A stretch of DNA of 35,901 bases from Oscillospiraceae bacterium (GTDB taxonomy: Bacteria > Bacillota > Clostridia > Oscillospirales > CAG-272): NCBI GenBank assembly GCA_015063695.1, contig SVTQ01000024.1, positions 1 through 35,901 of the forward strand, read 5' to 3'. The notes below the pieces were generated by a model. That model was not told where the DNA came from. It was given only the letters and a program-made list of their open reading frames with translations, and searched no databases. This document shows positions 14,937-23,404 of the stretch, in pieces. The translations under genes were made by a program, and so were the position numbers. Positions within the stretch are counted from its first letter, which is position 1, and the number at the start of each line of letters is the position of its first letter.

Positions 14937-17900
14937 ATGTATCTTAAGACCCTGGAACTCCACGGTTTCAAGTCTTTCCCCGAAAAAACCGTTCTTCACT
15001 TCAATTCGGGAACAACGGTCATAGTAGGTCCTAACGGAAGCGGTAAATCAAATATTACCGATGCCATGCGTTGGGTACTTGGTGAGCTCTCAACGAAGAA
15101 TATCAGAGGCTCAAAAATGGAGGACGTTATCTTTGTCGGTGCTGACGGACGAAGCCCCATGGGCTTTGCGGAGGTCTCCGTAACCTTTGATGATACGGAG
15201 GAGCCCAGAAGGCTCAACAGCCCCTATGACGTTATCACCGTTACCCGAAGATATTACAGAGCGGGAGAAAGCGAATATTTTATAAACAGAAAACCCTGCC
15301 GTCTCAGAGATATTTATGAGCTCTTCATGAATACGGGTATAGGCAGAGAAGGTTACTCTATTATCGGTCAGGGTAAGATCGCTGAGATAATCTCCAAAAA
15401 GAGCGATGACAGACGCGGTATTTTTGAAGAGACCGCAGGTATCACCAAATACAGATATAAGAAGCACGAATCTCAGAAGAAGCTTGCCGAAACAGAGGCA
15501 AACATGGTTCGTATTACCGATATTTACACTGAGATCGAATCGCGCATCGGCCCTCTCGAAAGAGATGCAAAGAAGGCAAGACGTTATCTTGAGCTTTACG
15601 GAGAAAAGAAGGACCTTGATATCGCACTGTGGCTTTACGATATGGAAAAGCTTAAAGCGGATATCGAGAAGACACATTCCGACTGCGTAATGTCCCGACA
15701 TGAGCTTGAAATGGCGGATGATACCAAATCACGTTATGAAGCTCAGAACGAAAGACTTTACAGCGCATCTCAGGAGAATAAGGCTGAATCTCAGAAGCTC
15801 TACGAGGATATAAGAGAAAAAACAACGGCTCTCCATGAACTTGAAAACAGTTTCAGAGTCCTTGAAAACGACGTTGTACATACTTCAACAACAATTTCTG
15901 CTCTTGAAAGCGAGAACGAGAATACAGCGTCCGTTATTGATGCGGAAAAAGCCCATATAGCAGAGCTTAAAGCAAATCTTGAAGAAGCAAAGACACTCTT
16001 TGCAGAAAAAGAAAAAGAGCTTTCTGAAAAGATTGCGGAGAAGGACTCATATACGGCGGCTGAAAAAGAGCTTCAGGCGGAGATCGAAAATAAGCTTATA
16101 AAGCTCAGAGCAAAAGAAAGCGAGCTCGGTGAGCTGACCGTAAGACTTAATGTTCTCAAGAATACTCTCTCTGACCAGAACAAGCGCGGCGAGACCATAG
16201 ATGCCGACATTAAGCTTCACAGCGAAGAGCTTGAGAAAATGGAAAAGAGCGCGGCGGATGCCGCCTATACCTCTGAAGCCTACGAAGCTTCCATGGCATC
16301 CCTCAGAGAAGAGATATCAGCTCTCGTTGCAAAAGCCTATAAAGCTGACGACGATGAGAGGGCGCTCAGAGAGGACCTTTCCTCCGTGTCTGCGGAGATC
16401 GGTGCACTCGAGAGCAGAATTGGCGCGCTGAAAAGAATGTCAGAGAATTTTGACGGCTATAATAACAGCGTAAAGTACGTTATGACCGAAGCTTCCGAAG
16501 GAAGACTTAAGGGTATTTACGGCCCCGTTTCTCACCTTATCAGTACAGAGGATAAGTATATCATTGCAGTTGAAACGGCTCTCGGCGCAAATATGCAGAA
16601 TATCATAGTAGAAAACGAAGCATCCGCTAAGAATGCAATGTATTCGCTGAAGCGCGAAAAGGCAGGCAGAGCAACCTTCTATCCTCTCTCAACAGTTCGT
16701 CCACGTCCCCTTGCAAAGGAGATCGAAGCGGCGGCAGACTACGACGGTTTCGTTGACTATGCTTCCGAACTTGTAAAGTACGATTCTGCTTACGCAAACG
16801 TAATGGAATACCTTCTTTCGGGCATTCCCGTATTCGATAATATCGATAACGCAACGGAAATGGCAAGAAGCCAACGCTGGAAGGTACGCGCGGTTACCCT
16901 CGACGGGCAGCAGGTCAACGCAGGCGGTTCCTTCACTGGCGGTTCTGCAAGACGTGACAGCGGTGTTCTTTCAAGAAACTCTCATATAAACAAGCTCACG
17001 TCCGATATGAACGGCCTTATTTCCGAGAAGAAAGATATCGAAGCTGAAATCGCAGGCGTTGAAGAGACGATAAAGAGTATTGCAAACGAAAGAGCCTCCG
17101 TTGAGGAGAGACTCAGTATCACAGATACTCTTTACAGAACAGAGCTTTCCGTGCGCGACGAGCTCAATGCAAAGATAGACGTTAAAAAAGCACTTATCGA
17201 AGGACTTAAGTCTGATGCTGAAAGCATTTCCGAGCAGAACAGACAGGGCACAGAAGATATTGAGAAGCTTGAAGAAAAGTGCCGTGTGCTCACTGCAGAG
17301 TGTGAAGCTGTTTCCGCTGAGCGTGTTGAGGACGATATAAAAGCGGGAGAGTTCAGAGAAAAATCCGAAATTGCGGCAGAAGAGATAGCCGCCCTTCAGA
17401 TAACCATGACCGAATTCCGTAAGGATGCGGAAACTGCCGAAAGACTTGTTCTTGAAAGCGGTGAAAAGAGCCGTTCTTATGAGAATGAAATTGAAGCAAG
17501 ACTTGCGAGAATTGCATCTCTCAGGGAAAAGATCTCCGCATCGGAAAATGAAATTGCCGAAAAGAAAGAACTTGCAAAGGAGCTTTCCGAACAGCTTGCA
17601 GCTTCGGAAACCAAGAGAACACAGCTTGAAGAGGGCGGCATGGATTACGAGCGCCGTCTCAACGAGATAAGACATAAGCTTAATGAGATAAGCTCCAAGA
17701 AGGAAATTCTCTTCGTTGCCAATGCGAAGAACGAGCATAAGCTTGAAAATCTCACGACAGAGTCCGAAAAGATGACCACCCGTCTGTGGGACGAATATGA
17801 GCTTACGGCAACCGTTGCATCGGCACTTGAGCTTCCCGAGGTAACTCCCGCAGGAAGACCTGAGATGGCAAGACGTCTTTCCGAGCTCAAGAGCTCGATC

Positions 17901-18542
17901 AAAGCTCTGGGTCACGTAAATCCCGATGCTATCGAGGAATACGCGGAGCAGAAGGAAAGATACGAATATCTGAAGAGCCAGATAGAAGACCTTACAAAGA
18001 GCCGCGAAGAGCTTGAAAAGATCATAAGCTCCATCGAAAGCGAAATGAAGACGATGTTTGAAAAGACCTTCCATGAGGTCAACCGTAACTTCAAGGAGGT
18101 TTTCGCAGAGCTCTTCGGCGGAGGCAGCGCAGAGCTTACTCTTACTGACCCCGACAACATTCTTACGTCGGGTATCGAGATAAGCGCGGCGCCTCCCGGA
18201 AAGATGATCAAAAATCTTTCACTTCTTTCGGGCGGTGAGCAGGCATTCGTTGCCATAGCCCTTCTTTTCGCGCTCATCAAGGTTAATCCTTCTCCCTTCT
18301 GTATCTTCGACGAAATTGAAGCTGCACTTGACGAAGTTAACGTCAGCCGTGTTGCAAACTACGTAAAGCGTTACTCCAAGGAGCTTCAGATGATAGTTAT
18401 CTCCCACAGAAGAGGTATGATGGAGGTGGCGGACAGCCTTTACGGCGTAACAATGCCCAGACGAGGCATTTCCAAGGTGTTCGTCCTTGACGTTGACAGC
18501 GTTTCCGAAAAAACAATGACAGATAATTCCTTCGTGGAATAA
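14937..18542 (+). CDS. smc: Chromosome segregation ATPase SMC
   Basis: SMC dimers with ScpA/ScpB load near the origin and compact and align sister chromosomes. The 1201-residue chain is complete: N-terminal head with LHGFKSF and Walker A GPNGSGKSN (31-39); Gln-loop region GQGKIAEIISKK; long coiled coils rich in Glu, Lys, Leu and Ala; hinge at about 515-670 (GRLKGIYGPVSHLI to GGSFTGGSARRDSG); second coiled coil; then C-terminal head with ABC signature LSGGEQ (1097-1102) and Walker B CIFDEIEAALDE (1122-1133). No break or frameshift is seen. ftsY starts 12 bases after the stop. Confidence 0.98.
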   Translation: MYLKTLELHGFKSFPEKTVLHFNSGTTVIVGPNGSGKSNITDAMRWVLGELSTKNIRGSKMEDVIFVGADGRSPMGFAEVSVTFDDTEEPRRLNSPYDVITVTRRYYRAGESEYFINRKPCRLRDIYELFMNTGIGREGYSIIGQGKIAEIISKKSDDRRGIFEETAGITKYRYKKHESQKKLAETEANMVRITDIYTEIESRIGPLERDAKKARRYLELYGEKKDLDIALWLYDMEKLKADIEKTHSDCVMSRHELEMADDTKSRYEAQNERLYSASQENKAESQKLYEDIREKTTALHELENSFRVLENDVVHTSTTISALESENENTASVIDAEKAHIAELKANLEEAKTLFAEKEKELSEKIAEKDSYTAAEKELQAEIENKLIKLRAKESELGELTVRLNVLKNTLSDQNKRGETIDADIKLHSEELEKMEKSAADAAYTSEAYEASMASLREEISALVAKAYKADDDERALREDLSSVSAEIGALESRIGALKRMSENFDGYNNSVKYVMTEASEGRLKGIYGPVSHLISTEDKYIIAVETALGANMQNIIVENEASAKNAMYSLKREKAGRATFYPLSTVRPRPLAKEIEAAADYDGFVDYASELVKYDSAYANVMEYLLSGIPVFDNIDNATEMARSQRWKVRAVTLDGQQVNAGGSFTGGSARRDSGVLSRNSHINKLTSDMNGLISEKKDIEAEIAGVEETIKSIANERASVEERLSITDTLYRTELSVRDELNAKIDVKKALIEGLKSDAESISEQNRQGTEDIEKLEEKCRVLTAECEAVSAERVEDDIKAGEFREKSEIAAEEIAALQITMTEFRKDAETAERLVLESGEKSRSYENEIEARLARIASLREKISASENEIAEKKELAKELSEQLAASETKRTQLEEGGMDYERRLNEIRHKLNEISSKKEILFVANAKNEHKLENLTTESEKMTTRLWDEYELTATVASALELPEVTPAGRPEMARRLSELKSSIKALGHVNPDAIEEYAEQKERYEYLKSQIEDLTKSREELEKIISSIESEMKTMFEKTFHEVNRNFKEVFAELFGGGSAELTLTDPDNILTSGIEISAAPPGKMIKNLSLLSGGEQAFVAIALLFALIKVNPSPFCIFDEIEAALDEVNVSRVANYVKRYSKELQMIVISHRRGMMEVADSLYGVTMPRRGISKVFVLDVDSVSEKTMTDNSFVE

Positions 18543-18554
18543 TGCGAGGTATAA

Positions 18555-19460
18555 ATGGGATTTTTTGATAAACTGAAAAGCGGTCTTAAGAAGACTAAGA
18601 ACGCTGTAATGGGACAGATAGAAAACGTGATAAAGAGCTTTGTCAAGGTTGATGAAGAATTCCTTGAAGAGCTTGAAGAAATTCTTTACTGTTCCGATAT
18701 GGGTGGCGAGACCACGGAAGAGGTCATCGAGCAGCTTCGTGAAAGAATAAAGGACGGAAGACTTTCCGATCCCGAAGACGTAAAAAAAGCACTCAAAGAA
18801 ATTCTCCGTTCAATGGTGGGAGATGCAGAGGAGCTTAACGTTTCAACCTCTCCCTCCGTTATCCTTGTAATAGGCGTTAACGGCGTAGGTAAAACAACTA
18901 CTATCGGTAAGATATCCGCAAAGCTTAAGGCTGACGGCAAGAAGGTAGTTGTTGCCGCTGCCGATACGTTCAGAGCTGCCGCAATCGACCAGCTTCAGGT
19001 GTGGTGCGACAGAGCAGGTGTTGAGCTTATAAAGCAGAGCGAGGGAAGTGACCCTGCGGCGGTTGTATTTGATGCCTGCGCGGCTGCAAAGAAACGCGGT
19101 GCTGACGTGCTTATCGTTGATACCGCAGGACGTCTCCATAATAAAAAGAACCTTATGGACGAGCTTGCAAAGATAAACAGAGTAATCGGACGAGAGCTTC
19201 CCGATGCGGCGCGCGAAACACTTCTTGTTCTCGACTCCACAACAGGACAGAATGCGGTCAATCAGGCAAAGGAATTTAAGAATGCCGCTGAGATAACGGG
19301 TCTTGTTCTCACGAAGCTTGACGGTACCGCAAAGGGCGGCGCAATATTCTCCATCAAGGGTGTTCTTGATATTCCCGTAAAATATATCGGTGTCGGTGAG
19401 CAGATCGACGATATGCAGCCCTTTGACCCAGATATGTTCGTTTCCGCACTTATCGACTGA
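18555..19460 (+). CDS. ftsY: Signal recognition particle receptor FtsY
   Basis: FtsY is the membrane-bound GTPase that receives ribosome-SRP complexes and hands nascent membrane proteins to the translocon. The NG domain is complete: P-loop GVNGVGKTTTIGK (107-119), ADTFRAAAIDQLQ, DTAGRLHNKKNLMDEL (189-204) and TKLDGTAKGGAIFSI (253-267). The acidic N-terminal A domain is essentially absent; the chain begins with the short amphipathic MGFFDKLKSGLKKTKN, as is common in Firmicutes, where this helix suffices for membrane contact. 301 residues. It follows smc directly, the standard arrangement. Confidence 0.97.
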   Translation: MGFFDKLKSGLKKTKNAVMGQIENVIKSFVKVDEEFLEELEEILYCSDMGGETTEEVIEQLRERIKDGRLSDPEDVKKALKEILRSMVGDAEELNVSTSPSVILVIGVNGVGKTTTIGKISAKLKADGKKVVVAAADTFRAAAIDQLQVWCDRAGVELIKQSEGSDPAAVVFDACAAAKKRGADVLIVDTAGRLHNKKNLMDELAKINRVIGRELPDAARETLLVLDSTTGQNAVNQAKEFKNAAEITGLVLTKLDGTAKGGAIFSIKGVLDIPVKYIGVGEQIDDMQPFDPDMFVSALID

Positions 19461-19477
19461 TAGTCTTCGGAGGAACC

Positions 19478-20161
19478 ATGTATAATTTTGTACTTGCATC
19501 GAGAAATAAGAAAAAAATAGCAGAGCTTGAAACTTTGTTCGCAGAGCTTTCGTCTGTAGGAGTAAAGCTTCTCTCCCTTGATGATATCGGTTATGAGGGT
19601 GATATTGAAGAGGATGGAGTGACCTTTGAAGAAAATGCTTCTATCAAAGCAGGGGTTCCCGCATCCCTCGGATATATCGGTATCTCCGACGACTCAGGCC
19701 TTGCAGTGGATGCTCTCGGCGGTGCTCCCGGAGTTTATTCCGCAAGATATTCGGGAGAGGGAGCAACTGATGAAAAAAATAACGAAAAGCTTCTTTTCGA
19801 GCTCCGTGACAAAGAAAACAGAGCGGCGCATTACGTTTGCGCTGTCTGCGTTGTAATTCCCGACAGCCTCGGAATAAACGTTCCCGAAAAATACGTTGAT
19901 GCAGAGCTTTCAGTATACGCCTCCGCTAAATGCGGACGTTCCGTCAAAGCTATTGCAGTGCGCGGAACCTGTGACGGTACTATCATCGATGAACCCCACG
20001 GTGACGGCGGCTTCGGCTACGACCCTTATTTCTACTTCGAGCAGTTCGGAAAGACCTTTGCCGAGGTGAGTGCAGAGGAAAAACATTCCGTTAGCCACCG
20101 CGGAATTGCCATGAGAAAGATTATTGACATACTTAAAAATATATTAAGCGAGGAAAACTGA
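19478..20161 (+). CDS. rdgB: XTP/dITP pyrophosphatase (RdgB/HAM1 family)
   Basis: This enzyme removes non-canonical purine triphosphates (dITP, XTP) from the nucleotide pool. Family motifs: FVLASRNKKKIAEL (4-17), SDDSGLAVDALGGAPGVYSARYSG (70-93), GGFGYDPYF (177-185) and AEVSAEEKHSVSHRGIAM (195-212). The protein has 227 residues instead of about 200. The excess is an insertion at about 131-157, between the VCAVCVVIPDS strand and the VRGTCDGTI strand, which are normally joined by a few residues. It overlaps the yhbY start by one base (TGATG). A second nucleotide-metabolism gene, nadD, follows. Confidence 0.94.
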   Translation: MYNFVLASRNKKKIAELETLFAELSSVGVKLLSLDDIGYEGDIEEDGVTFEENASIKAGVPASLGYIGISDDSGLAVDALGGAPGVYSARYSGEGATDEKNNEKLLFELRDKENRAAHYVCAVCVVIPDSLGINVPEKYVDAELSVYASAKCGRSVKAIAVRGTCDGTIIDEPHGDGGFGYDPYFYFEQFGKTFAEVSAEEKHSVSHRGIAMRKIIDILKNILSEEN

Positions 20162-20448
20162 TGCTTACAAGTAAACAGAGAGCGTATCTCCGCGGCCTTG
20201 CCAACGGACTTGGTACTATTTTTCAAATAGGTAAGGGCGGAGTAAGCGATGAAATGTGCCGTCAGATAGATGCGGCGCTTGAAGCAAGAGAGCTTATAAA
20301 GCTCAGAACTCTTGATAACTCCGACTATTCTCCCCGTGAAGCGGCAAACGAGATAGCTGAGAAGATAGGCGCAGACGTTGTGACCGTTATCGGCACAAAA
20401 TTTGTTCTTTACAAGGAATCAAAGGAAAACAAGAAGATCGAACTTTAA
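20161..20448 (+). CDS. yhbY: YhbY-family CRM-domain RNA-binding protein
   Basis: This 95-residue protein is one CRM domain: LTSKQRAYLRGLANGL, then the IFQIGKGGVSD loop (an RNA-binding GxxG-type loop), LIKLRTLDNSD and a final VVTVIGTKFVLYKES strand. Homologues associate with pre-50S particles and are thought to help ribosome assembly. The start overlaps the rdgB stop by one base, implying coupled translation. It lies immediately upstream of nadD, as in many Firmicutes. Confidence 0.93.
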   Translation: MLTSKQRAYLRGLANGLGTIFQIGKGGVSDEMCRQIDAALEARELIKLRTLDNSDYSPREAANEIAEKIGADVVTVIGTKFVLYKESKENKKIEL

Positions 20449-20466
20449 TTCAGAGGTAATACCGAA

Positions 20467-21063
20467 ATGAAGATAGGTATTTACGGAGGAACCTTTTCAC
20501 CTGTTCATAACGGTCACGTGAGGGCGGCATTACTGTTTATGGAGTACGTAAAGCTCGATAAGCTGATGATAATGCCTGCGGGTATTCCTCCCCATAAAGA
20601 AATGAAATGTCCCGTTTCCGCTGAGACGCGTCTTGAAATGTGCAAAGCGGCGTTTCTTTCTCTCTCTCCCATCGTTGAGGTATCCGACTATGAAATAAAA
20701 AAAGAAGGGAAGAGCTATACCGTTCTGACCGTAGAGCACTTTGAGGACGAAGGCGAGCTATGTATTCTCTGCGGCGAGGATATGATATGCTGTCTTGACA
20801 GTTGGTATCGCGCAGAGGAGCTTATGAAAAAAGCGGAATTTGCGGTAATGGCAAGGAAGGACGACGGACTTTCACGAGTTGAAGCGGCCGCCGAGAGACT
20901 GCGCCGTGAATACGGAGCAAAGATAACCGTAATTAAAGAGCCTGCCCTTGAAATATCCTCGACAGGGGTCAGGGAAGCTATTAAGAGCGGTCTTGACGTG
21001 GCGGAAATGGTTCCCCCTGCCGTGCTTGATATAATAAACGAAAAGGGGCTGTACAGAAATTAA
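20467..21063 (+). CDS. nadD: Nicotinate-nucleotide adenylyltransferase NadD
   Basis: NadD transfers AMP from ATP to nicotinate mononucleotide, the penultimate step of NAD synthesis. The nucleotidyltransferase fold is marked by GIYGGTFSPVHNGHVRAA (4-20; HNGH at 14-17) and the C-terminal ISSTGVREAI motif that contacts ATP phosphates. PAGIPPHKEMK is the substrate loop. 198 residues is normal. It starts 18 bases after yhbY and ends two bases before yqeK; nadD-yqeK-rsfS is a conserved Firmicutes run. Confidence 0.96.
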   Translation: MKIGIYGGTFSPVHNGHVRAALLFMEYVKLDKLMIMPAGIPPHKEMKCPVSAETRLEMCKAAFLSLSPIVEVSDYEIKKEGKSYTVLTVEHFEDEGELCILCGEDMICCLDSWYRAEELMKKAEFAVMARKDDGLSRVEAAAERLRREYGAKITVIKEPALEISSTGVREAIKSGLDVAEMVPPAVLDIINEKGLYRN

Positions 21064-21065
21064 TC

Positions 21066-21728
21066 ATGGATATTCAGAATAAGTCCTCTCTGAGCGAAGA
21101 AGAGCTTTCTCTCATCAGAGAAAGAGTGAAGGAGTATCAGACGGAGAAGAGATACCGCCATACACTCGCGGTTGAACGTGAGGCGGCTTCGCTCGGCGAG
21201 ATATTTTTGCCCGAAAAGGTGATGAGCATCAGATGCTCTGCGCTTCTTCACGATATTACAAAAGTATTAAGTTTGGAAAAACAGTTGCAATATTGTCAAA
21301 AATTTGATATAATGGTTCGAAATAGCGATAAGCTGTCCCCTAAAATATTTCATGCAAAGACCGCTGCGTGTCTTGCAGAGCAGGATTTTGCGGAATTTGT
21401 AGATGATGAGATACTTTCGGGTGTCAGATGGCATACGACGGGACGGCGCGGTATGACACTCTTTGAATGTATCGTGTATCTTGCCGACTATATCGAAGAT
21501 ACCCGTACCTTTGAGGACTGCGTTGAGCTTCGCCGCTATTTCTATGACAGTATAAACAAAGACGGCGCTGATAAATATGAGGTGCTTTTAAAGACTATGA
21601 TAAAGTCATTTGACATGACTATAAATAATCTGGTTGATGAAGGCGCTCTCATTGATGAAGACACCGTGGAGGCACGTAATTATTTTATTGAAAATCTTGC
21701 TAAAAAACAGGAGAGTAAAAATGGATAA
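21066..21728 (+). CDS. yqeK: YqeK-family HD phosphohydrolase
   Basis: This 220-residue HD-domain protein has metal-ligand candidates His32 (RHTLAVE), HD at 62-63 (LLHDITK), a His in FHAKTAA, the RWHTTGRRGMT block and LADYIEDTR. YqeK proteins hydrolyse diadenosine tetraphosphate symmetrically to ADP (established for the family). Its position straight after nadD and before rsfS supports the call. Its last eight bases overlap the start of the LCP-family gene, whose Shine-Dalgarno lies inside yqeK. Confidence 0.92.
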   Translation: MDIQNKSSLSEEELSLIRERVKEYQTEKRYRHTLAVEREAASLGEIFLPEKVMSIRCSALLHDITKVLSLEKQLQYCQKFDIMVRNSDKLSPKIFHAKTAACLAEQDFAEFVDDEILSGVRWHTTGRRGMTLFECIVYLADYIEDTRTFEDCVELRRYFYDSINKDGADKYEVLLKTMIKSFDMTINNLVDEGALIDEDTVEARNYFIENLAKKQESKNG

Positions 21729-22860
21729 TAACGCTTCAAAAGTTTCAAAGAACGTAAGAAAACAGAACAATTTCGTTAAAGCAGTAATTATTACGGTTTC
21801 CGTTATCGTTGTTATGGTAGGGCTGCTCTATGCTTTCAGAAATCCTATCATCAACCTTTTGTTCAGACCCGATAACGTTGACCATTCAAGCATCTTCGGC
21901 AGTGTTGACCCTGACGACGAAGCAGAAGAGAACTATAACGTAGTTCTTTCCGAGGACGTATTCAATTTCCTCATCGTAGGACGCGACAGAGCCGCAAGTC
22001 TTACAGACGTTGCAATGCTCGTTAACTTCAACGTTGCAGACAGCACGGTTCGAATCATGCAGATACCCAGAGATACTTACGTAAGCTATGATAATTATTG
22101 GTATCATAAGATAAACGGGGTATATTCATACTATGTTGATGATAAAGCCGAGGATTCCGAGCTCGAAGGAATTGCAGGTTATGCTAAATTCCTCGAAAAG
22201 AACCTTTGCGTAAAGATTCATTACTATGCGATGATGGACCTTGACCAGTTCGTAAATATCGTTGATGCGCTCGGCGGAGTTGAGATCGATGTGCCCATCG
22301 ATATGAAGTACAACGACCCCAATCAGAACCTCAAGATCAACCTCAAGGCAGGTAAGCAGACCCTTACAGGCGCTCAGTCAGAAATGTTTGTACGTTACCG
22401 TTCTACCTTCGCTCAGGGCGATATCGGCAGAGTAAACATGCAGAAGGTCTTCATGGCAGCTCTCTTCAAGTCCGTTCAGGAGAACGTTAACATCACAAAT
22501 ATCGGCACTCTTTGCGGCATAGTTGTTGAAAACCTTTCAACCAACATGAGCACCACCGATATGATCTATTTTGCTAACGTTGCGTTTAAGCTTAACCTTA
22601 AGAACGTAATATTTATGACCCTTCCCGGTCAGGCAGCTCCCGGCGCAGACGGACTCTCATATTATAATATGAACAGAAAAGCAGCTCTCGATTATGTAAA
22701 CGGATATTTCAATATCTATGATACACCCATTACTGACGAGATATTTGACGTTGATCATGTATTTGACAGCGGAACTTATATTTATGATTCTGAAACTGTC
22801 GAGGGTATTGTATACGACGCTGAGATGCTCAACGAAGGCGATGAGCTTCCTCCCACATAA
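21721..22860 (+). CDS. LytR-CpsA-Psr (LCP) family glycopolymer ligase
   Basis: LCP enzymes transfer lipid-linked glycopolymers (teichoic acids, capsule) to peptidoglycan outside the membrane. The start is ATG at 21721, eight bases inside yqeK, behind AGGAGAG; an upstream in-frame ATG at 21634 has no comparable Shine-Dalgarno and would lie deep in yqeK. The 379-residue chain has a short Lys/Arg cytoplasmic tail, one membrane helix (about 20-39) and an outside domain with FNFLIVGRDR, LTDVAMLVNFN, IMQIPRDTYV, KINGVYSYY, DLDQFVNIVDALGGVEIDVP and FVRYRSTFAQGDIGR, the Arg/Asp-rich set binding pyrophosphate lipid. It sits between yqeK and rsfS, where Clostridia often carry an LCP gene. Confidence 0.93.
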   Translation: MDNNASKVSKNVRKQNNFVKAVIITVSVIVVMVGLLYAFRNPIINLLFRPDNVDHSSIFGSVDPDDEAEENYNVVLSEDVFNFLIVGRDRAASLTDVAMLVNFNVADSTVRIMQIPRDTYVSYDNYWYHKINGVYSYYVDDKAEDSELEGIAGYAKFLEKNLCVKIHYYAMMDLDQFVNIVDALGGVEIDVPIDMKYNDPNQNLKINLKAGKQTLTGAQSEMFVRYRSTFAQGDIGRVNMQKVFMAALFKSVQENVNITNIGTLCGIVVENLSTNMSTTDMIYFANVAFKLNLKNVIFMTLPGQAAPGADGLSYYNMNRKAALDYVNGYFNIYDTPITDEIFDVDHVFDSGTYIYDSETVEGIVYDAEMLNEGDELPPT

Positions 22861-22901
22861 TGAGGTATAATAATTAACAGAAATTTTTAGAAGGTGAAAA
22901 T

Positions 22902-23303
22902 ATGGAACTGGAAAACAATCTGACTCAGAATCTTCCCGAAGGTGCTGACTCCCTTGCAACTGCGGAGTTTATCGTAACGGTGCTTGACTCTAAAAAAGCA
23001 AAAGATATAAAGCTTCTTCACGTAGAAAAGCAGACTGTCCTTGCGGATTATTTTATCGTGTGCTCCGGTAACTCCCGAACACAGATAAAGTCCCTTGCAG
23101 ACGAGGTCGAATACAGAATGACCCGTAGCGGCATCGAACCTCTTCACGTTGAAGGCGGACGCGGCGACAGCTGGATACTGCTTGACTACGGCTCAGTTAT
23201 CGTTCACGTGTTCGGGCGCGATGCAAGAGAGTTCTACAACCTTGAAAAGCTCTACGACGGTACGGTTGAAGAGGACATCAGCGAGCTTCTTACCGAAGAC
23301 TGA
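22902..23303 (+). CDS. rsfS: Ribosome silencing factor RsfS
   Basis: RsfS (YbeB/Iojap) binds L14 on the 50S subunit and blocks subunit joining when nutrients are short. The 133-residue protein has ADYFIVCSGNSRTQIKSLADEVE, then HVEGGRGDSWILLDYGSVIVHVF and AREFYNLEKLY, the standard signatures. AGAAGGTG precedes the ATG. It closes the smc-to-rsfS run; no terminator with a T-run follows, and a structured leader precedes the next gene. Confidence 0.96.
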   Translation: MELENNLTQNLPEGADSLATAEFIVTVLDSKKAKDIKLLHVEKQTVLADYFIVCSGNSRTQIKSLADEVEYRMTRSGIEPLHVEGGRGDSWILLDYGSVIVHVFGRDAREFYNLEKLYDGTVEEDISELLTED

Positions 23304-23323
23304 TATAATACACATATATTTTC

Positions 23324-23382
23324 CTGGGACTTTGCATTAAGTCCCAAGCTACATCTTAAGGTGACCCGAGTGAGGATGTCAC
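23324..23382 (+). promoter_or_regulatory. Possible leuS leader structure, not a recognisable T-box
   Basis: An 8-bp stem TGGGACTT-TGCATT-AAGTCCCA (23325-23346) is followed by a second region where two pairings exclude each other: ACATC (23351-23355) with GATGT (23374-23378), or GTGAC (23361-23365) with GTCAC (23378-23382). The T-box antiterminator core is missing and no T-run follows. It lies 20-80 bases before leuS. Function is unknown; it could also be chance pairing. Confidence 0.35.
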
Positions 23383-23404
23383 TGTATTACAATTCGGAGA
23401 AATT

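Noticed and set aside
16971..18074. 367-codon minus-strand frame opposite smc
   Set aside because: Antisense to the coiled-coil codons; Cys/Phe/Leu-rich and without domain or start signal.
23325..23400. T-box riboswitch before leuS
   Set aside because: The conserved AGGGTGGNACCGCG core and a terminator are missing.
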